35,279 bases of DNA from a virus (IMGVR_UViG_3300042542_005618:1-35279), one strand, 5' to 3'; counted from the first letter of the stretch, positions 14,270-21,871 are shown. Notes: generated from the letters alone by a model not told the origin. Program-made: numbers and translations.

Positions 14270-14458
14270 TCAGGCATCGTCAATCTCCACCATGGGGGGC
14301 AAGCAGACCGCCACAGGCACAGACCAGTGCTCTAATTCAGGATACTGAGCATTCATCAGTGCTACTTCGTTAGAAGGATTGGCAACAGGCACATTGCCTC
14401 CGCCTTCTTTCCCGGTCAGAGTGCTGCGCCAGCGGATGTAGCCGTATTTAAGGTCCAT
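14270..14458 (-). CDS. Hypothetical protein, 62 aa
   Basis: A small soluble protein beginning MDLKYGYIRWRSTLTGKEGG and ending MVEIDDA. It has one cysteine and no membrane segment. It reads as a natural protein rather than a shadow, and lies in line between two other small leftward genes. The function is unknown. Confidence 0.55.
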   Translation of the reverse strand: MDLKYGYIRWRSTLTGKEGGGNVPVANPSNEVALMNAQYPELEHWSVPVAVCLPPMVEIDDA

Positions 14459-14515
14459 GGTGTCAGAGGACTGTGGGATGGGTTGCCGAGATGTGCTCCC
14501 GGCGGGCCGTGGGGG

Positions 14516-14721
14516 TCAGGCGGTTACGGCACCTTCTGCCTCAAATCGGATTGACCCGATACGTTGGCCATCTTCCAGAATGTGAACCTTTTTCTCTTGG
14601 CCGAGTTGGCAGTCGATCCGCAACCGGCGTGCGATTCCTCCAGTTCGCCGGCGGCTTCGTGGGCCTGCTCAAGTGATGTGGGGCCTGAGCAAATAATGGC
14701 GATGCGGGCAATGCGAGTCAT
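14516..14721 (-). CDS. Hypothetical protein with probable internal frameshift
   Basis: ATG 14721 opens a natural N-terminal half (MTRIARIAIICSGPTSLEQA, then HEAAGELEESHAG). After about 14625 this frame turns Lys/Arg-rich and ends at 14524. The -1 frame there reads RLRIDCQLGQEKKVHILEDG and then QRIGSIRFEAEGAVTA, stopping at 14516. One missing base would fuse the halves into a protein of about 68 residues. The later segment looks like a beta-strand domain. It is the first gene of a short leftward operon. No function is assigned. Confidence 0.5.
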
Positions 14722-14773
14722 AGCTGGTGGTGGCTGGTGGGGCTCTCGTTCCCGGTCTCCATACTGTAACGCA

Positions 14774-14803
14774 CAAGTAGCAGGACGGGAGGGGCGGCGT
14801 CAA
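14774..14803 (-). promoter_or_regulatory. Weak candidate sigma-70 promoter before 14721
   Basis: On the minus strand TTGACG (14803-14798) is followed after 18 bases by TACTTG (14779-14774), about 50 bases before the ATG at 14721. The -35 is good and the -10 poor. Confidence 0.3.
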
Positions 14804-14815
14804 GGTGGGGGCAGG

Positions 14816-15100
14816 TCATGTGATCCAGTCCCACCTGACCTGGAACCACATCCACTCGTAGGGCTCAAGCCTTGGAATCAAGGGCAACCTCCTGAACCTG
14901 CCGGCTTCAGGGAAATACGACACCGAAACCCGAACCGCCATCACGGGCTTCCCGTGAAGCTGGGGTCGACGGAACCAACCCCACTGAAGGCCGGAGCCGA
15001 AAAGCATGTGCCAGGCAAGGCAGGCCAGCCAGAGCCGCACCACAATTCGCACCACGGCGCTGGCGGCCATCAATCCGTGGTGAACGTCGAGGAGGGTCAT
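14816..15100 (-). CDS. Small phage protein, possible membrane helix
   Basis: ATG 15100 overlaps the stop of the upstream gene (ATGA) and has AGGAGG eight bases before it, one of the few clear Shine-Dalgarno sites in the window. This decides the start over the longer frame to 15136. The 94-residue product has a hydrophobic stretch, MAASAVVRIVVRLWLACLAW (about residues 11-30), then a basic, aromatic C-terminal part. A peripheral or single-pass membrane protein is likely. No family is recognised. Confidence 0.55.
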   Translation of the reverse strand: MTLLDVHHGLMAASAVVRIVVRLWLACLAWHMLFGSGLQWGWFRRPQLHGKPVMAVRVSVSYFPEAGRFRRLPLIPRLEPYEWMWFQVRWDWIT

Positions 15101-15792
15101 GGCTGCAGCCTCCTGAAGCTGACGGCCCACACCCACGGGTTGAGATCCCAGGTTCCGGAACCGTTGATGGACTCCCAGAGGCGGCGGAAGGCAGCCACCG
15201 GGCGGCCCTCCCAGTCGCGCCAGGGCCAGCCGCTGTCATCAGTGCCCGGCAGGCCATCGGCGTCTGGGATGCCCCACTTCCAAAGGGATCCGTCCTTCGT
15301 GACCCGGGAGAGGCCCTCCGCCCGGGCGTCCGCTTCGCTGATGGCCTGCAGGCGCTCCACCCTGACGGCGGTGATCTCCAGCGAGATGCGGCTGCCGCGC
15401 CGGGGGAGGAAGATTGACGGACGCTTGCGAAGCCCGCCCAGATCTTCGGTGGCTGCGTAGTGCCATCGAGCGCTGGCGCCAATCTCTGAAGGGGCAGCAG
15501 CGTCGTATTCATGCTGAACGGCCCACGTCTCCCGCACCCAGAGCCGGTCCCCTGGGGAGCCGTAGGGGCAGGTGATCTCCCTCGAGCTTTGTTCCTTTGC
15601 GCCGGCTTGGAACCACGCTCGAAGCACAGGCGGGTCTTTGCTGCTTCGGATTGGCCTCTCTATCAGCCCCAGAAAGCTGCCAGCTGGCTGCGGTTTTACC
15701 ACCCACCTGGTCTGGGTTTTGCTGCCGCTCAGGATGGCCCGGACCATTGGCGCCGAGAGAGGCTTTTTGAACTGGACCGGTCGTTCTTTCAT
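15097..15792 (-). CDS. ASCH/PUA-like phage protein
   Basis: This 231-residue protein matches a widespread phage family: SAPMVRAILSGSKTQTRWVV near the N terminus, CPYGSPGDRLWVRETW in the middle (about 96-111), LPRRGSRISLEITAVRVERL, and a C-terminal NPWVWAVSFRR strand. The fold is PUA-like (ASCH group), inferred to bind RNA or nucleotides; its role in phage biology is not established. ATG 15792 overlaps the upstream stop. It is the second ASCH-type gene of the window, the other being at 1753. Confidence 0.75.
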   Translation of the reverse strand: MKERPVQFKKPLSAPMVRAILSGSKTQTRWVVKPQPAGSFLGLIERPIRSSKDPPVLRAWFQAGAKEQSSREITCPYGSPGDRLWVRETWAVQHEYDAAAPSEIGASARWHYAATEDLGGLRKRPSIFLPRRGSRISLEITAVRVERLQAISEADARAEGLSRVTKDGSLWKWGIPDADGLPGTDDSGWPWRDWEGRPVAAFRRLWESINGSGTWDLNPWVWAVSFRRLQP

Positions 15793-16037
15793 CGCTGCGC
15801 TTGCTGCAGGGCGGCCTCAACCCTGGCGATCAGCCACTTCGGCACGCTGGGCGGATCGGGCCTCCAGCTGCCCGCAGCCCACCGGCCTTCGGGCAGCCAC
15901 TGCGCAACCTGATCGAGGCGGGTGGCGGTGCGGGTCTGCATGTGGAACCGGATCAGGCCGGGCTCATCCAGCCGCGTGACCTTCCAGTGGTTGTTGCGGG
16001 CGGTGCCGCAGTTCGGCGCGTCGACTATGACGGTCAT
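15789..16037 (-). CDS. Hypothetical phage protein, 82 aa
   Basis: The start is taken as ATG 16037 because it overlaps the previous stop (ATGA); the frame extends to 16145 without a better start. The product reads MTVIVDAPNCGTARNNHWKV onward, with QVAQWLPEGRWAAGSW in the middle and a helical C terminus. A mixed alpha/beta fold is likely. It is coupled at both ends. No family is recognised. Confidence 0.6.
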   Translation of the reverse strand: MTVIVDAPNCGTARNNHWKVTRLDEPGLIRFHMQTRTATRLDQVAQWLPEGRWAAGSWRPDPPSVPKWLIARVEAALQQAQR

Positions 16038-16261
16038 GGCTCGCGCCCCTCCTCTTTCGATGGCCCATAGGGACAGGAGCAGGCAAAACCAAAAAAGGAG
16101 TGTTCGGTCATGTCGTGCACCACGGCATCTCCGCAAACGATGCACTCCTTCATCTCGTCATTGATGCAGCCTTGGACACGGCTGATCGTGGGGCCGCCGA
16201 CTGCCGCGCAGTCTGTGGGGCGGAAGAGTGGCATCATCAGGTACTGATGTTCTGGGTTCAC
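16034..16261 (-). CDS. Small Cys/His-rich protein after terminase
   Basis: GTG 16261 overlaps the terminase stop (GTGTGA), so translation is coupled. An ATG a few codons in is the alternative start. The 75-residue protein contains ECIVCGD, HDMTEH and ACSCPYG, a set of Cys and His that could bind zinc. Its place directly behind the terminase is a common one for HNH or zinc accessory genes, but no HNH motif is visible. The function is unknown. Confidence 0.55.
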   Translation of the reverse strand: MNPEHQYLMMPLFRPTDCAAVGGPTISRVQGCINDEMKECIVCGDAVVHDMTEHSFFGFACSCPYGPSKEEGREP

Positions 16262-17814
16262 ACCATCTTGACCCATTCGGCCATCATCGGCCGCGTTCGG
16301 GCGCCGGCTTCACAAGCTGCAGCCAGGGACATGACCGCGTCGTCGTTGCAGCCGGCCGCGGCCTCGCGGGTGCCGTCGGCCCCCTGGCGGAAAGTGCGCA
16401 TCTGGGTGCCGTAGATGTCGTCCGGGGGGATCCCCAGCTCGCCCTGCTCGAGCAGCAGCAGCACCCGGTCGGTCATGCGGACTTTCGAGGGCCTGCTGGT
16501 GGCGAACTCCTCGATCGGCACACCGGGCCGGAGGATCGACAGGGCCTCCCCCACGTTGGCCCCGACGCCGTTGTTCTCGATCGCCACCATCTCGGGGCTG
16601 TACTCGTCGATCAGGCGGGCGGTGCGCTGCAGGCCGTAGTCCCGGCTGCGCCGGGCGTCGTTGAAACGGGCCACCACCTGCCAGGGGTTGGAGGTGATGT
16701 CGAGCACAGTGGAGACCCACTCATCGTCACCGGATCCGTTGGGGTCGATCCCGATCACGTAAGAGTGGCCCCTGGTGGCCAGCTGCAGGCCGCCGATGGC
16801 CTCGGCCGCTTCGATCAGATCGTGGGGATAGACCTCCGCGTCAGTGGCGGCGAAGTCGAGCTCGAACTCCTGTCGGTAGCGCTGCTCAGTGAGCTGGTAC
16901 TTGCGGCGGGTGTTCTCGACAAAATCCGGATCCAGAACGTAGAGCGGATGTTGGCTCCAGTGGATCGCCACCTTGGCGAACTCACCGTTAGGGCTGCACT
17001 GCAGGGTGGGGATGCCGTTGACGGTGGCCTCCCCCATCTGCACTTCGCCGTGGTCCGTGCTCCAGTGCTCATGGAAGCGGCCGCTTCGACCGTTGGGGGT
17101 GGTGGCCCAGACCGCACGGGCCCTGATGCCCAGCATCTTCAGGGTCGGCATCGCGCCGGTCTCGATGCCGGCCAGCTTCTCAATGTAAGCGCCTTCATCG
17201 AAGAAGAGCATCGACGCTGACGGGATGCCCCGGGCGGCCCGTTCGGTGGGCGGCAGGAAGTGGAGGCTGCCGCGGCCCTGGAACTGGATTTTTCTGGCGC
17301 TGTCTTTTGGGAGGGGCGGGCAGTAGCGGCCCAGGGAGGCGGCCTGGCCCTTGATCCGTGCCGCCAGCTCGGAGGCGTCCTCCCCGGTCTTGGAGAAAAC
17401 GATCCCCGTCCAGGCAGGCCGCAAGATGGCCTGCTGGAGCATGTAGGAGATGATCGTCTCGGAAACGCCGGTTTGCCGGCTCTTGAGCACGTAGGTGTTC
17501 TGGTGGGCCCGGATCGTGCGGATCAGCTCCAGCTGGTAGTCCCAGGCCAGGAAGGGGAGGAACTTCCCCTGCGAAGCGATGTAGGTTCGGGCGGCAAAGT
17601 CGGGCCAGCGCTTCGGGAGCTGGTCCCATGGCTGCACCGCTTGGGCCTGGGTGAAAAGCCCCCGGCGAGGGGCGTACTGCAGCAGGGGGCGAAGAACCGG
17701 CTGCTTCCGGGGGAGGTGCAGCCCGGCGGGACCGGTCCGGGGCCAGCAGTAACAGGAGGTCTGGGTGCGGAGCTGGGCGTCGTATTCAGCCCAGGCCTCG
17801 TCGTCCCAGTCCAT
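16258..17814 (-). CDS. terL: Phage terminase large subunit
   Basis: This 518-residue motor packages DNA into the head and cuts the concatemer. The ATPase domain has the terminase-type Walker A KSRQTGVSE (111-119), Walker B MLFFDE (202-207) with catalytic Glu207, and a coupling motif ATTPNG (237-242). The nuclease domain has VIGIDPNGSGDDE (Asp357) and VAIENNGVG (about 410-418) as metal-binding segments. The length is normal. ATG 17814 overlaps the small subunit's stop. Both ATPase and nuclease signatures look intact. Confidence 0.9.
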   Translation of the reverse strand: MDWDDEAWAEYDAQLRTQTSCYCWPRTGPAGLHLPRKQPVLRPLLQYAPRRGLFTQAQAVQPWDQLPKRWPDFAARTYIASQGKFLPFLAWDYQLELIRTIRAHQNTYVLKSRQTGVSETIISYMLQQAILRPAWTGIVFSKTGEDASELAARIKGQAASLGRYCPPLPKDSARKIQFQGRGSLHFLPPTERAARGIPSASMLFFDEGAYIEKLAGIETGAMPTLKMLGIRARAVWATTPNGRSGRFHEHWSTDHGEVQMGEATVNGIPTLQCSPNGEFAKVAIHWSQHPLYVLDPDFVENTRRKYQLTEQRYRQEFELDFAATDAEVYPHDLIEAAEAIGGLQLATRGHSYVIGIDPNGSGDDEWVSTVLDITSNPWQVVARFNDARRSRDYGLQRTARLIDEYSPEMVAIENNGVGANVGEALSILRPGVPIEEFATSRPSKVRMTDRVLLLLEQGELGIPPDDIYGTQMRTFRQGADGTREAAAGCNDDAVMSLAAACEAGARTRPMMAEWVKMV

Positions 17815-18281
17815 CAGAAGTCACCGGCCCGGTCCTCGGCCTCCTGCTCCTCAGGTGTCAGGGGTTTAGCCCCAGCACCGCCGTCGCCCGCCTCCTCCTG
17901 CGCCTTCTCGAACTTCTCGACGGTGAGGATCAGCTGGTTGATCTCACGGTTCACGCCAAGGGCGACACCCAACTGCTTGCTGGTGATGGCCTTCTTCAGG
18001 AGGTCTTCCATCCGGCAGAGCTGGATGGAAGACAGGCGCAGCTTGTCGTAGAGGCTGGTGCTGGTGATTGCCAGTTCATAGGCCTCGCCGACCAGCTTCG
18101 AGGCAACGGCAGGGCTGACCCTCCAGCCCCGGATGGCCACGTCCATCAGATCCTTCGGCCCGAAGCCCTGCTTCACCGCCATGCCCAGCAGGGCATGCAC
18201 CCGGTAGTTGCGTTCTGCCGCCCTGGAGAGGGTTCGATCTCGCGCAGGCTTTGGGCTGGCCCCGGCTTTCTTTTTCGCCAC
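17814..18281 (-). CDS. terS: Terminase small subunit (candidate)
   Basis: The 155-residue protein would recognise the packaging site and recruit the large subunit. It starts MAKKKAGASPK, with a basic tail, and is then all-helical (NYRVHALLGMAVKQGFGPKD, then VASKLVGEAYELAITSTSLY). A coiled C-terminal part and an acidic tail follow. GTG 18281 is chosen because AGGAGG stands about nine bases upstream; the longer frame from TTG 18302 includes that ribosome site as coding. The role is inferred mainly from position, overlapping the large subunit gene by ATGA. The preceding four-HTH protein is an alternative DNA-recognition subunit. Confidence 0.65.
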   Translation of the reverse strand: MAKKKAGASPKPARDRTLSRAAERNYRVHALLGMAVKQGFGPKDLMDVAIRGWRVSPAVASKLVGEAYELAITSTSLYDKLRLSSIQLCRMEDLLKKAITSKQLGVALGVNREINQLILTVEKFEKAQEEAGDGGAGAKPLTPEEQEAEDRAGDF

Positions 18282-18305
18282 CCCGGGGTTCCTCCTGCTC
18301 AAAGG

Positions 18306-19121
18306 TTAGGAACCTGTAACAACGGCCTTCCGCGTGGTGGCAGGGCGGCCCCGTTTCACCAGGAACCCAGATCGCTTCAGGGCACCGGAAACGATGGCTG
18401 AGGGGATGTCGAACTCCCGGGCCATGGCGGCAACGGTCTGGCCCTCGATCCAGCCCTTGCGCAGCTGCTCGAGCACCTCATCCGATGGCATTTCCTCCGG
18501 TAAGAGCTCACCGCGGCGGCGGCGGGCGCGCTCGACCATCCGGGCCGAATTGTTGGGGCGATCGTGCTCCCGCAGCCAGCAGCGCACCGCCAGGGTGGTG
18601 CGATTGATCATCTGCCCGATGAGCGAGGCGTCATGGCCCAGCGCCCGCAACCGCAGGCAGGTGGCGCTCTCGTCGTGGGTCCACGGCCGGTAGCGGTCGG
18701 TGACTCTCCGCCTCTCCGCCCGAATGGTGACGCCGGCCGTCACCAGCAGGCGGCGAATCGCCGCACGGCTCACCTCATAGCTGCTGGCCAGGGCCTCGAT
18801 GCTCTCCTCGGCCAGGTAGCGGTGCACCACCACCGCCACCGGGAGCCGGGGCTTCTGGGTGACGATCCCATCTCCACCGGCCTGCAGGTGATTGGTGAAG
18901 CCCCGGAACCTAAGCACCTCCCCACGGCTCCGGCGGAAATCGGCAAGGCTTGCGTAGATGCAGCTAAGGCTCCGCCCCAGCTCGTCCGCTATCTCACGGG
19001 CTGGGACACCCTGCTGGTGGAGGGCATAGATCCGGTCATGCTCCTTCAGGCTCATGTCGCGGCCGCGGCGAGCTGGTGGGGGCGCCGTGGGCAGAGCAGG
19101 GCGACAGGCGGTGGCTGCCAC
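18306..19121 (-). CDS. Protein with four helix-turn-helix units
   Basis: This 271-residue basic protein appears to be four HTH modules in a row. Module 1 is at about 28-64 (GVPAREIADELGRSLSCIYA). Module 2 is at 99-131 (IEALASSYEVSRAAIRRLLV). Module 3 is at 148-185 (GHDASLIGQMINRTTLAVRC). Module 4 is at 214-253 (TVAAMAREFDIPSAIVSGAL). GTG 19121 lies three bases after the ParB-like stop; ATG 19055 is the alternative start and would remove a Pro/Ala-rich leader. Four linked HTHs suggest binding to a long or repeated DNA site. Lying between ParB-like and terminase genes, it could mark the packaging site. That is inference. Confidence 0.7.
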   Translation of the reverse strand: MAATACRPALPTAPPPARRGRDMSLKEHDRIYALHQQGVPAREIADELGRSLSCIYASLADFRRSRGEVLRFRGFTNHLQAGGDGIVTQKPRLPVAVVVHRYLAEESIEALASSYEVSRAAIRRLLVTAGVTIRAERRRVTDRYRPWTHDESATCLRLRALGHDASLIGQMINRTTLAVRCWLREHDRPNNSARMVERARRRRGELLPEEMPSDEVLEQLRKGWIEGQTVAAMAREFDIPSAIVSGALKRSGFLVKRGRPATTRKAVVTGS

Positions 19122-19124
19122 GGC

Positions 19125-19775
19125 TCAGCGGCCCCGGTGAGCCAGCAGCGCCTCCGCAGCGCGCGCCAGGCGGGCTTCGGTGCTCTCCTCCTCCGGCAGC
19201 ACCTCCGCCAGGCGGCCCATCAGCTGCTGGAACTCCACCAGGGCCTGCTGGTCAGGAAACACCAGCTGGATCGTCAGGCCCGGGGATGTCTCCGGGGGCG
19301 CTGGTGGATCCGGGAGCTCATCGATCCCATCGACCAGGGCCTTGAACTCGTCGTCGGTGAACCACGGGCTCAGGTCCAGCTCCGCATGGTCTTCCAGCAG
19401 GGCCGCCAGCGCCGCGCCGTTGAACTCCGAGGTGTCACTTGAGCGGTTGTCCGCCACCCCGTATTCCGCCTTTTGTGCTGGGGAAAGATCTGTGCGCTGC
19501 ACGGCCACCAGGGTGCGGCCGTCGGCCGGGACCACCAGCACCCTCTCGATGCCGATGGCGGCGGCTGCCTCGGCGGTGCCATTGCCGGCGAGGATCATGC
19601 CGGTTTCATCCACCACCAGGGAGCGGGCAGCGCCGAACTCGCGCAGCGAGCGCTCGATCATCCCGGTGCTGCGCTGGGTGCGGCGCCGGGCGTTCTTGGG
19701 GTCTTGGAGCAGTGCCTCCAGCGTGGTCTCGGTCGGGGCGGTGACTGCTGCCAGAGGGGTGCGGCGCTTGACCAT
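19125..19775 (-). CDS. ParB-like (ParB/Srx fold) phage protein
   Basis: The product has the ParB N-terminal fold seen in many phages: LQDPKNARRRTQRS, a helix with IERSLREFG, then LVVDETGMILAGNGTAEAAA and VQRTDLSPAQKAEYGVADNR. Phage members lie next to terminase genes, and some act as CTPase or nuclease-like DNA proteins. Here the C-terminal 80 residues are acidic and helical. The start is taken as ATG 19775 (216 aa). ATG 19834 in the same frame would put the motif copy at 19796-19808 inside the coding region. It is the first gene of the packaging operon. Confidence 0.75.
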   Translation of the reverse strand: MVKRRTPLAAVTAPTETTLEALLQDPKNARRRTQRSTGMIERSLREFGAARSLVVDETGMILAGNGTAEAAAAIGIERVLVVPADGRTLVAVQRTDLSPAQKAEYGVADNRSSDTSEFNGAALAALLEDHAELDLSPWFTDDEFKALVDGIDELPDPPAPPETSPGLTIQLVFPDQQALVEFQQLMGRLAEVLPEEESTEARLARAAEALLAHRGR

Positions 19776-19795
19776 GCCTTGTGGTGCTGTATCTG

Positions 19796-19808
19796 TCTCA
19801 TAACGTAG
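19796..19808 (-). promoter_or_regulatory. Putative operator motif, copy e, ParB-like / divergent gene
   Basis: On the minus strand this reads CTACGTTATGAGA, fitting the shared consensus. It lies about 20 bases before ATG 19775 and just before the divergent start at 19817, so it could control both the packaging operon and the orphan recombinase-like gene. Confidence 0.5.
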
Positions 19809-19816
19809 TGGACTAG

Positions 19817-20728
19817 GTGCGTTCTCAGCCATTGATGCGGCGAGATGCTGCGAAGACTTTCCGCCTGAGTTGCGGTGATGTCGATCTGGCTGAAGGCCAG
19901 GGATACGGGCCAGTGGAGCGGCTGGAAGCCCTGTTGCGATCTGGCTTCTACTGGACAGGAGCAAGAGCTGCGCTCGGCATGACCGACATGAAGCTCCGGT
20001 ACTGGTGGGAGAAGACAGGGCGCCGCATTGCCGATCCAGTTGATCTGGCACTGGCAGAGCGGCTAATACAAGCGAACTATCAATTCAGTCCGCCGCAGCT
20101 GTTCGATGGCCTGATGATTTGCCACTGCGGGCGAAGGATGCAGCGACCCCGAAGACGACAGGCCTGCTCCAGGCCCCATCGCTGGTGCTGCCGGGTCTGC
20201 CGGCTGCCCTGCGGCAAGCGAGATTGGGTGCAGGCCGCGGCCATCAAGCGGGCGGTGTTTTCGGCTTTGCAGCGGCGACTGCCGGAGCTGGTCCGGCTGT
20301 GTGAGCACCGCACGCCGATGCAGCGGCAGCGAGAGCAGCAGTGGCTGCAGCTGCTGGAGGATTTCCTGGAGCTCAGCCGGCGGCTGCATGAAGCGGGCCT
20401 GCCCCGGATGAACTATCCGACGATGGCAGCCCGGATGCAACTGGTCTGGGACCAGGTCGGGGAGCCGTTGGACCCTGAGCGGAACTGCTGGGGGAGGACG
20501 TTCAGCAGCTGGGGGGCCTGGGAGGGAGCCACCTCACACCAGTGGCGGATTGTGGCCGTCTACTTCTGCCGAAAGATCGTCTGGGATGGCGAACGGGTCA
20601 GAGTCCAGCTTTTCGGGCGGCGCTTTGTCGATCCACTGCTGATGGATGCCCAGCAGGACCCAATTGATCGAGGACTGTGGCCAGTTCACTCCCTCCCCCC
20701 GAGTCACCCGGCTCATCGGGACCGCTGA
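19817..20728 (+). CDS. Orphan protein resembling the C-terminal half of a serine recombinase
   Basis: This 303-residue protein lacks any resolvase catalytic domain. An N-terminal HTH-like part (LLRSGFYWTGARAALGMTD) leads to a zinc ribbon, DGLMICHCGRRMQR with later WCCRVCRLPCG (about residues 98-135). A helical, coiled-coil-like region follows, with QREQQWLQLLEDFLELSRRL. The final strand is IVWDGERVRVQLF. The order (zinc ribbon, helical arm, terminal beta strand) parallels residues 270-430 of the recombinase at 2506-3810. The start may be GTG near 19817 or ATG 19835. It might modulate the recombinase or bind att DNA; this is inference. Confidence 0.55.
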   Translation: MRSQPLMRRDAAKTFRLSCGDVDLAEGQGYGPVERLEALLRSGFYWTGARAALGMTDMKLRYWWEKTGRRIADPVDLALAERLIQANYQFSPPQLFDGLMICHCGRRMQRPRRRQACSRPHRWCCRVCRLPCGKRDWVQAAAIKRAVFSALQRRLPELVRLCEHRTPMQRQREQQWLQLLEDFLELSRRLHEAGLPRMNYPTMAARMQLVWDQVGEPLDPERNCWGRTFSSWGAWEGATSHQWRIVAVYFCRKIVWDGERVRVQLFGRRFVDPLLMDAQQDPIDRGLWPVHSLPPSHPAHRDR

Positions 20729-20967
20729 TGCCGGAGGCAGGACAGCTGCGCAAAACGAGGGGTGGGGCCAGGGGCCAAGGAGTGCGGGGGGCCGACCTCA
20801 TCGATCACCAGGAAGGGCGGAACCGGTCGCCTGGCTGAGGTTTCAGCAAGCAGATCGATCTGGGCCAGTTCCCTGGCCAGCAGGGCCATGGCCCGCACCG
20901 TGCCCATGCGGCGACCTGCAGTCAAAAAGGCACGGCGTCTCAGTTGATTTTCCAGCCAGAGGCTCAT
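20713..20967 (-). CDS. Hypothetical protein, 84 aa, end of replication operon
   Basis: ATG 20967 overlaps the stop of the nucleotidyltransferase gene (ATGA). The protein has two basic helices (LENQLRRRAFLTAGRRMG, then VRAMALLARELAQIDLLAE), then PPFLVIDEVGPPHS. FLVIDEVG looks like a Walker B strand, but no P-loop is present, so an ATPase role is not supported. Its 3' end overlaps the convergent gene by 16 bp. The function is unknown. Confidence 0.5.
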   Translation of the reverse strand: MSLWLENQLRRRAFLTAGRRMGTVRAMALLARELAQIDLLAETSARRPVPPFLVIDEVGPPHSLAPGPTPRFAQLSCLRHQRSR

Positions 20968-21491
20968 GGCCTTACCTCCCGTGCGGTTGGATCAACCCAA
21001 GGTAATCCGATCATCCGGAACAGGGCCTCTTCAGTGGGTGTGGGGCAGATAGCCCCGTCGCTGCTCCTCCGCAGCAATCCACCTTCAGAGCGATAGCCGG
21101 CCCGAACCCAAGCCGGTGCCAGCACGGTGCGGCACCAATCGGCCGAGCCGGTCCTGATTGCCAGCTGAAGGCCGTAGCCATACGGGTGAGGCATGAACAG
21201 ATCGAGTTTCATCCCATGCCACGGCAGGACCCGCTGGGTGTAGCGGCAGGGCAGCTCCCCGCGCACCTTCTCCCACTGGTTCACCATGGTGGCGATGCCA
21301 GAGCAGAACAGGGGCGATGGGTCGTAGGCCTTGGGGATGCAGACGATCTCTAGGTCGCCGATGGTGGGCCGCCGGCGGCGGACGCTGCCGGCAATGTTGA
21401 TGCGCTCGCAATGAGGCTTCAGCAGCTCCAGCACCTGGGCGGCGACACCATCGGCGATGGCCAGGGGCAGACGGGTGGTGGTGGTGCTCAT
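20964..21491 (-). CDS. PolX-type nucleotidyltransferase
   Basis: This 175-residue protein has the catalytic core of DNA polymerase beta-like transferases. A GS motif at residues 35-36 (IAGSVRRRRPTIGDLEIV) carries the first two metal ligands, Asp46 and Glu48. MKLDLFMPH gives the third, Asp97. It is only the palm-type NTase domain, without the fingers, 8-kDa or PHP domains of full PolX enzymes. It could fill gaps or add nucleotides during phage replication or recombination. ATG 21491 overlaps the upstream stop. The substrate is unknown. Confidence 0.75.
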   Translation of the reverse strand: MSTTTTRLPLAIADGVAAQVLELLKPHCERINIAGSVRRRRPTIGDLEIVCIPKAYDPSPLFCSGIATMVNQWEKVRGELPCRYTQRVLPWHGMKLDLFMPHPYGYGLQLAIRTGSADWCRTVLAPAWVRAGYRSEGGLLRRSSDGAICPTPTEEALFRMIGLPWVDPTAREVRP

Positions 21492-21871
21492 CCCTGAACC
21501 CCGTCATGCTTCTGGAAGGGCTCTGAATCAGGGCCCGTGAAGCGATCGTCAGTGCCCCAGCCGTTGCGGCGGTATTCCATCAAAAACATCAGGCAGCAGC
21601 CGGCATGGGCCAGGTGGCTAAACCCCGTCTCTGGATCCAGCTCTTCGCCGCGCCACCAGGCGAACAGATGCCGGAGTAGGGCGGCGAAGTAGCGGCCCCA
21701 GCGCGCGCCTCTGCACCAGTTGTTCGCTTCGTACTTGGCCGCGCCGAACGTCAGCACTTCAGCGATGTCGGTCACGGCGGCCCAGGGCACCAGATCGAGG
21801 CGGGGCTTCTAAGCTGACTCGGCCGACTTGCGTGCTTCACCCTGGGGCTCATCGAACAGTTTGTGCGTCAT
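21488..21871 (-). CDS. dATP/dGTP diphosphohydrolase-like protein interrupted by in-frame TAG
   Basis: Residues after the interruption match the phage dATP/dGTP diphosphohydrolase N-terminal family (MazG-like, DUF5664): PRLDLVPWAAVTDIAEVLTF, GAAKYEANNW, RHLFAWWRGEELDPETG and SHLAHAGCC. Such enzymes trim dNTP pools. ATG 21871 overlaps the upstream stop (ATGA) and reads MTHKLFDEPQGEARKSAESA. Codon 21 is TAG (21811-21809), and the same frame continues into KPRLDLVPW without a shift. A restart at GTG 21790 would lose only the conserved KPRLDL edge. One base change (GAG or CAG to TAG) explains it. Nonsense mutation, sequencing error and readthrough are all possible. Confidence 0.7.

Noticed and set aside
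16228-17220. Plus-strand open frame (330 codons) opposite the terminase large subunit
   Set aside because: Antisense shadow; the terminase on the minus strand has intact ATPase and nuclease motifs.
21488-21871. TAG reassigned to an amino acid throughout the phage
   Set aside because: The sigma gene ends in TAG in a natural position, so TAG works as a stop at least there.
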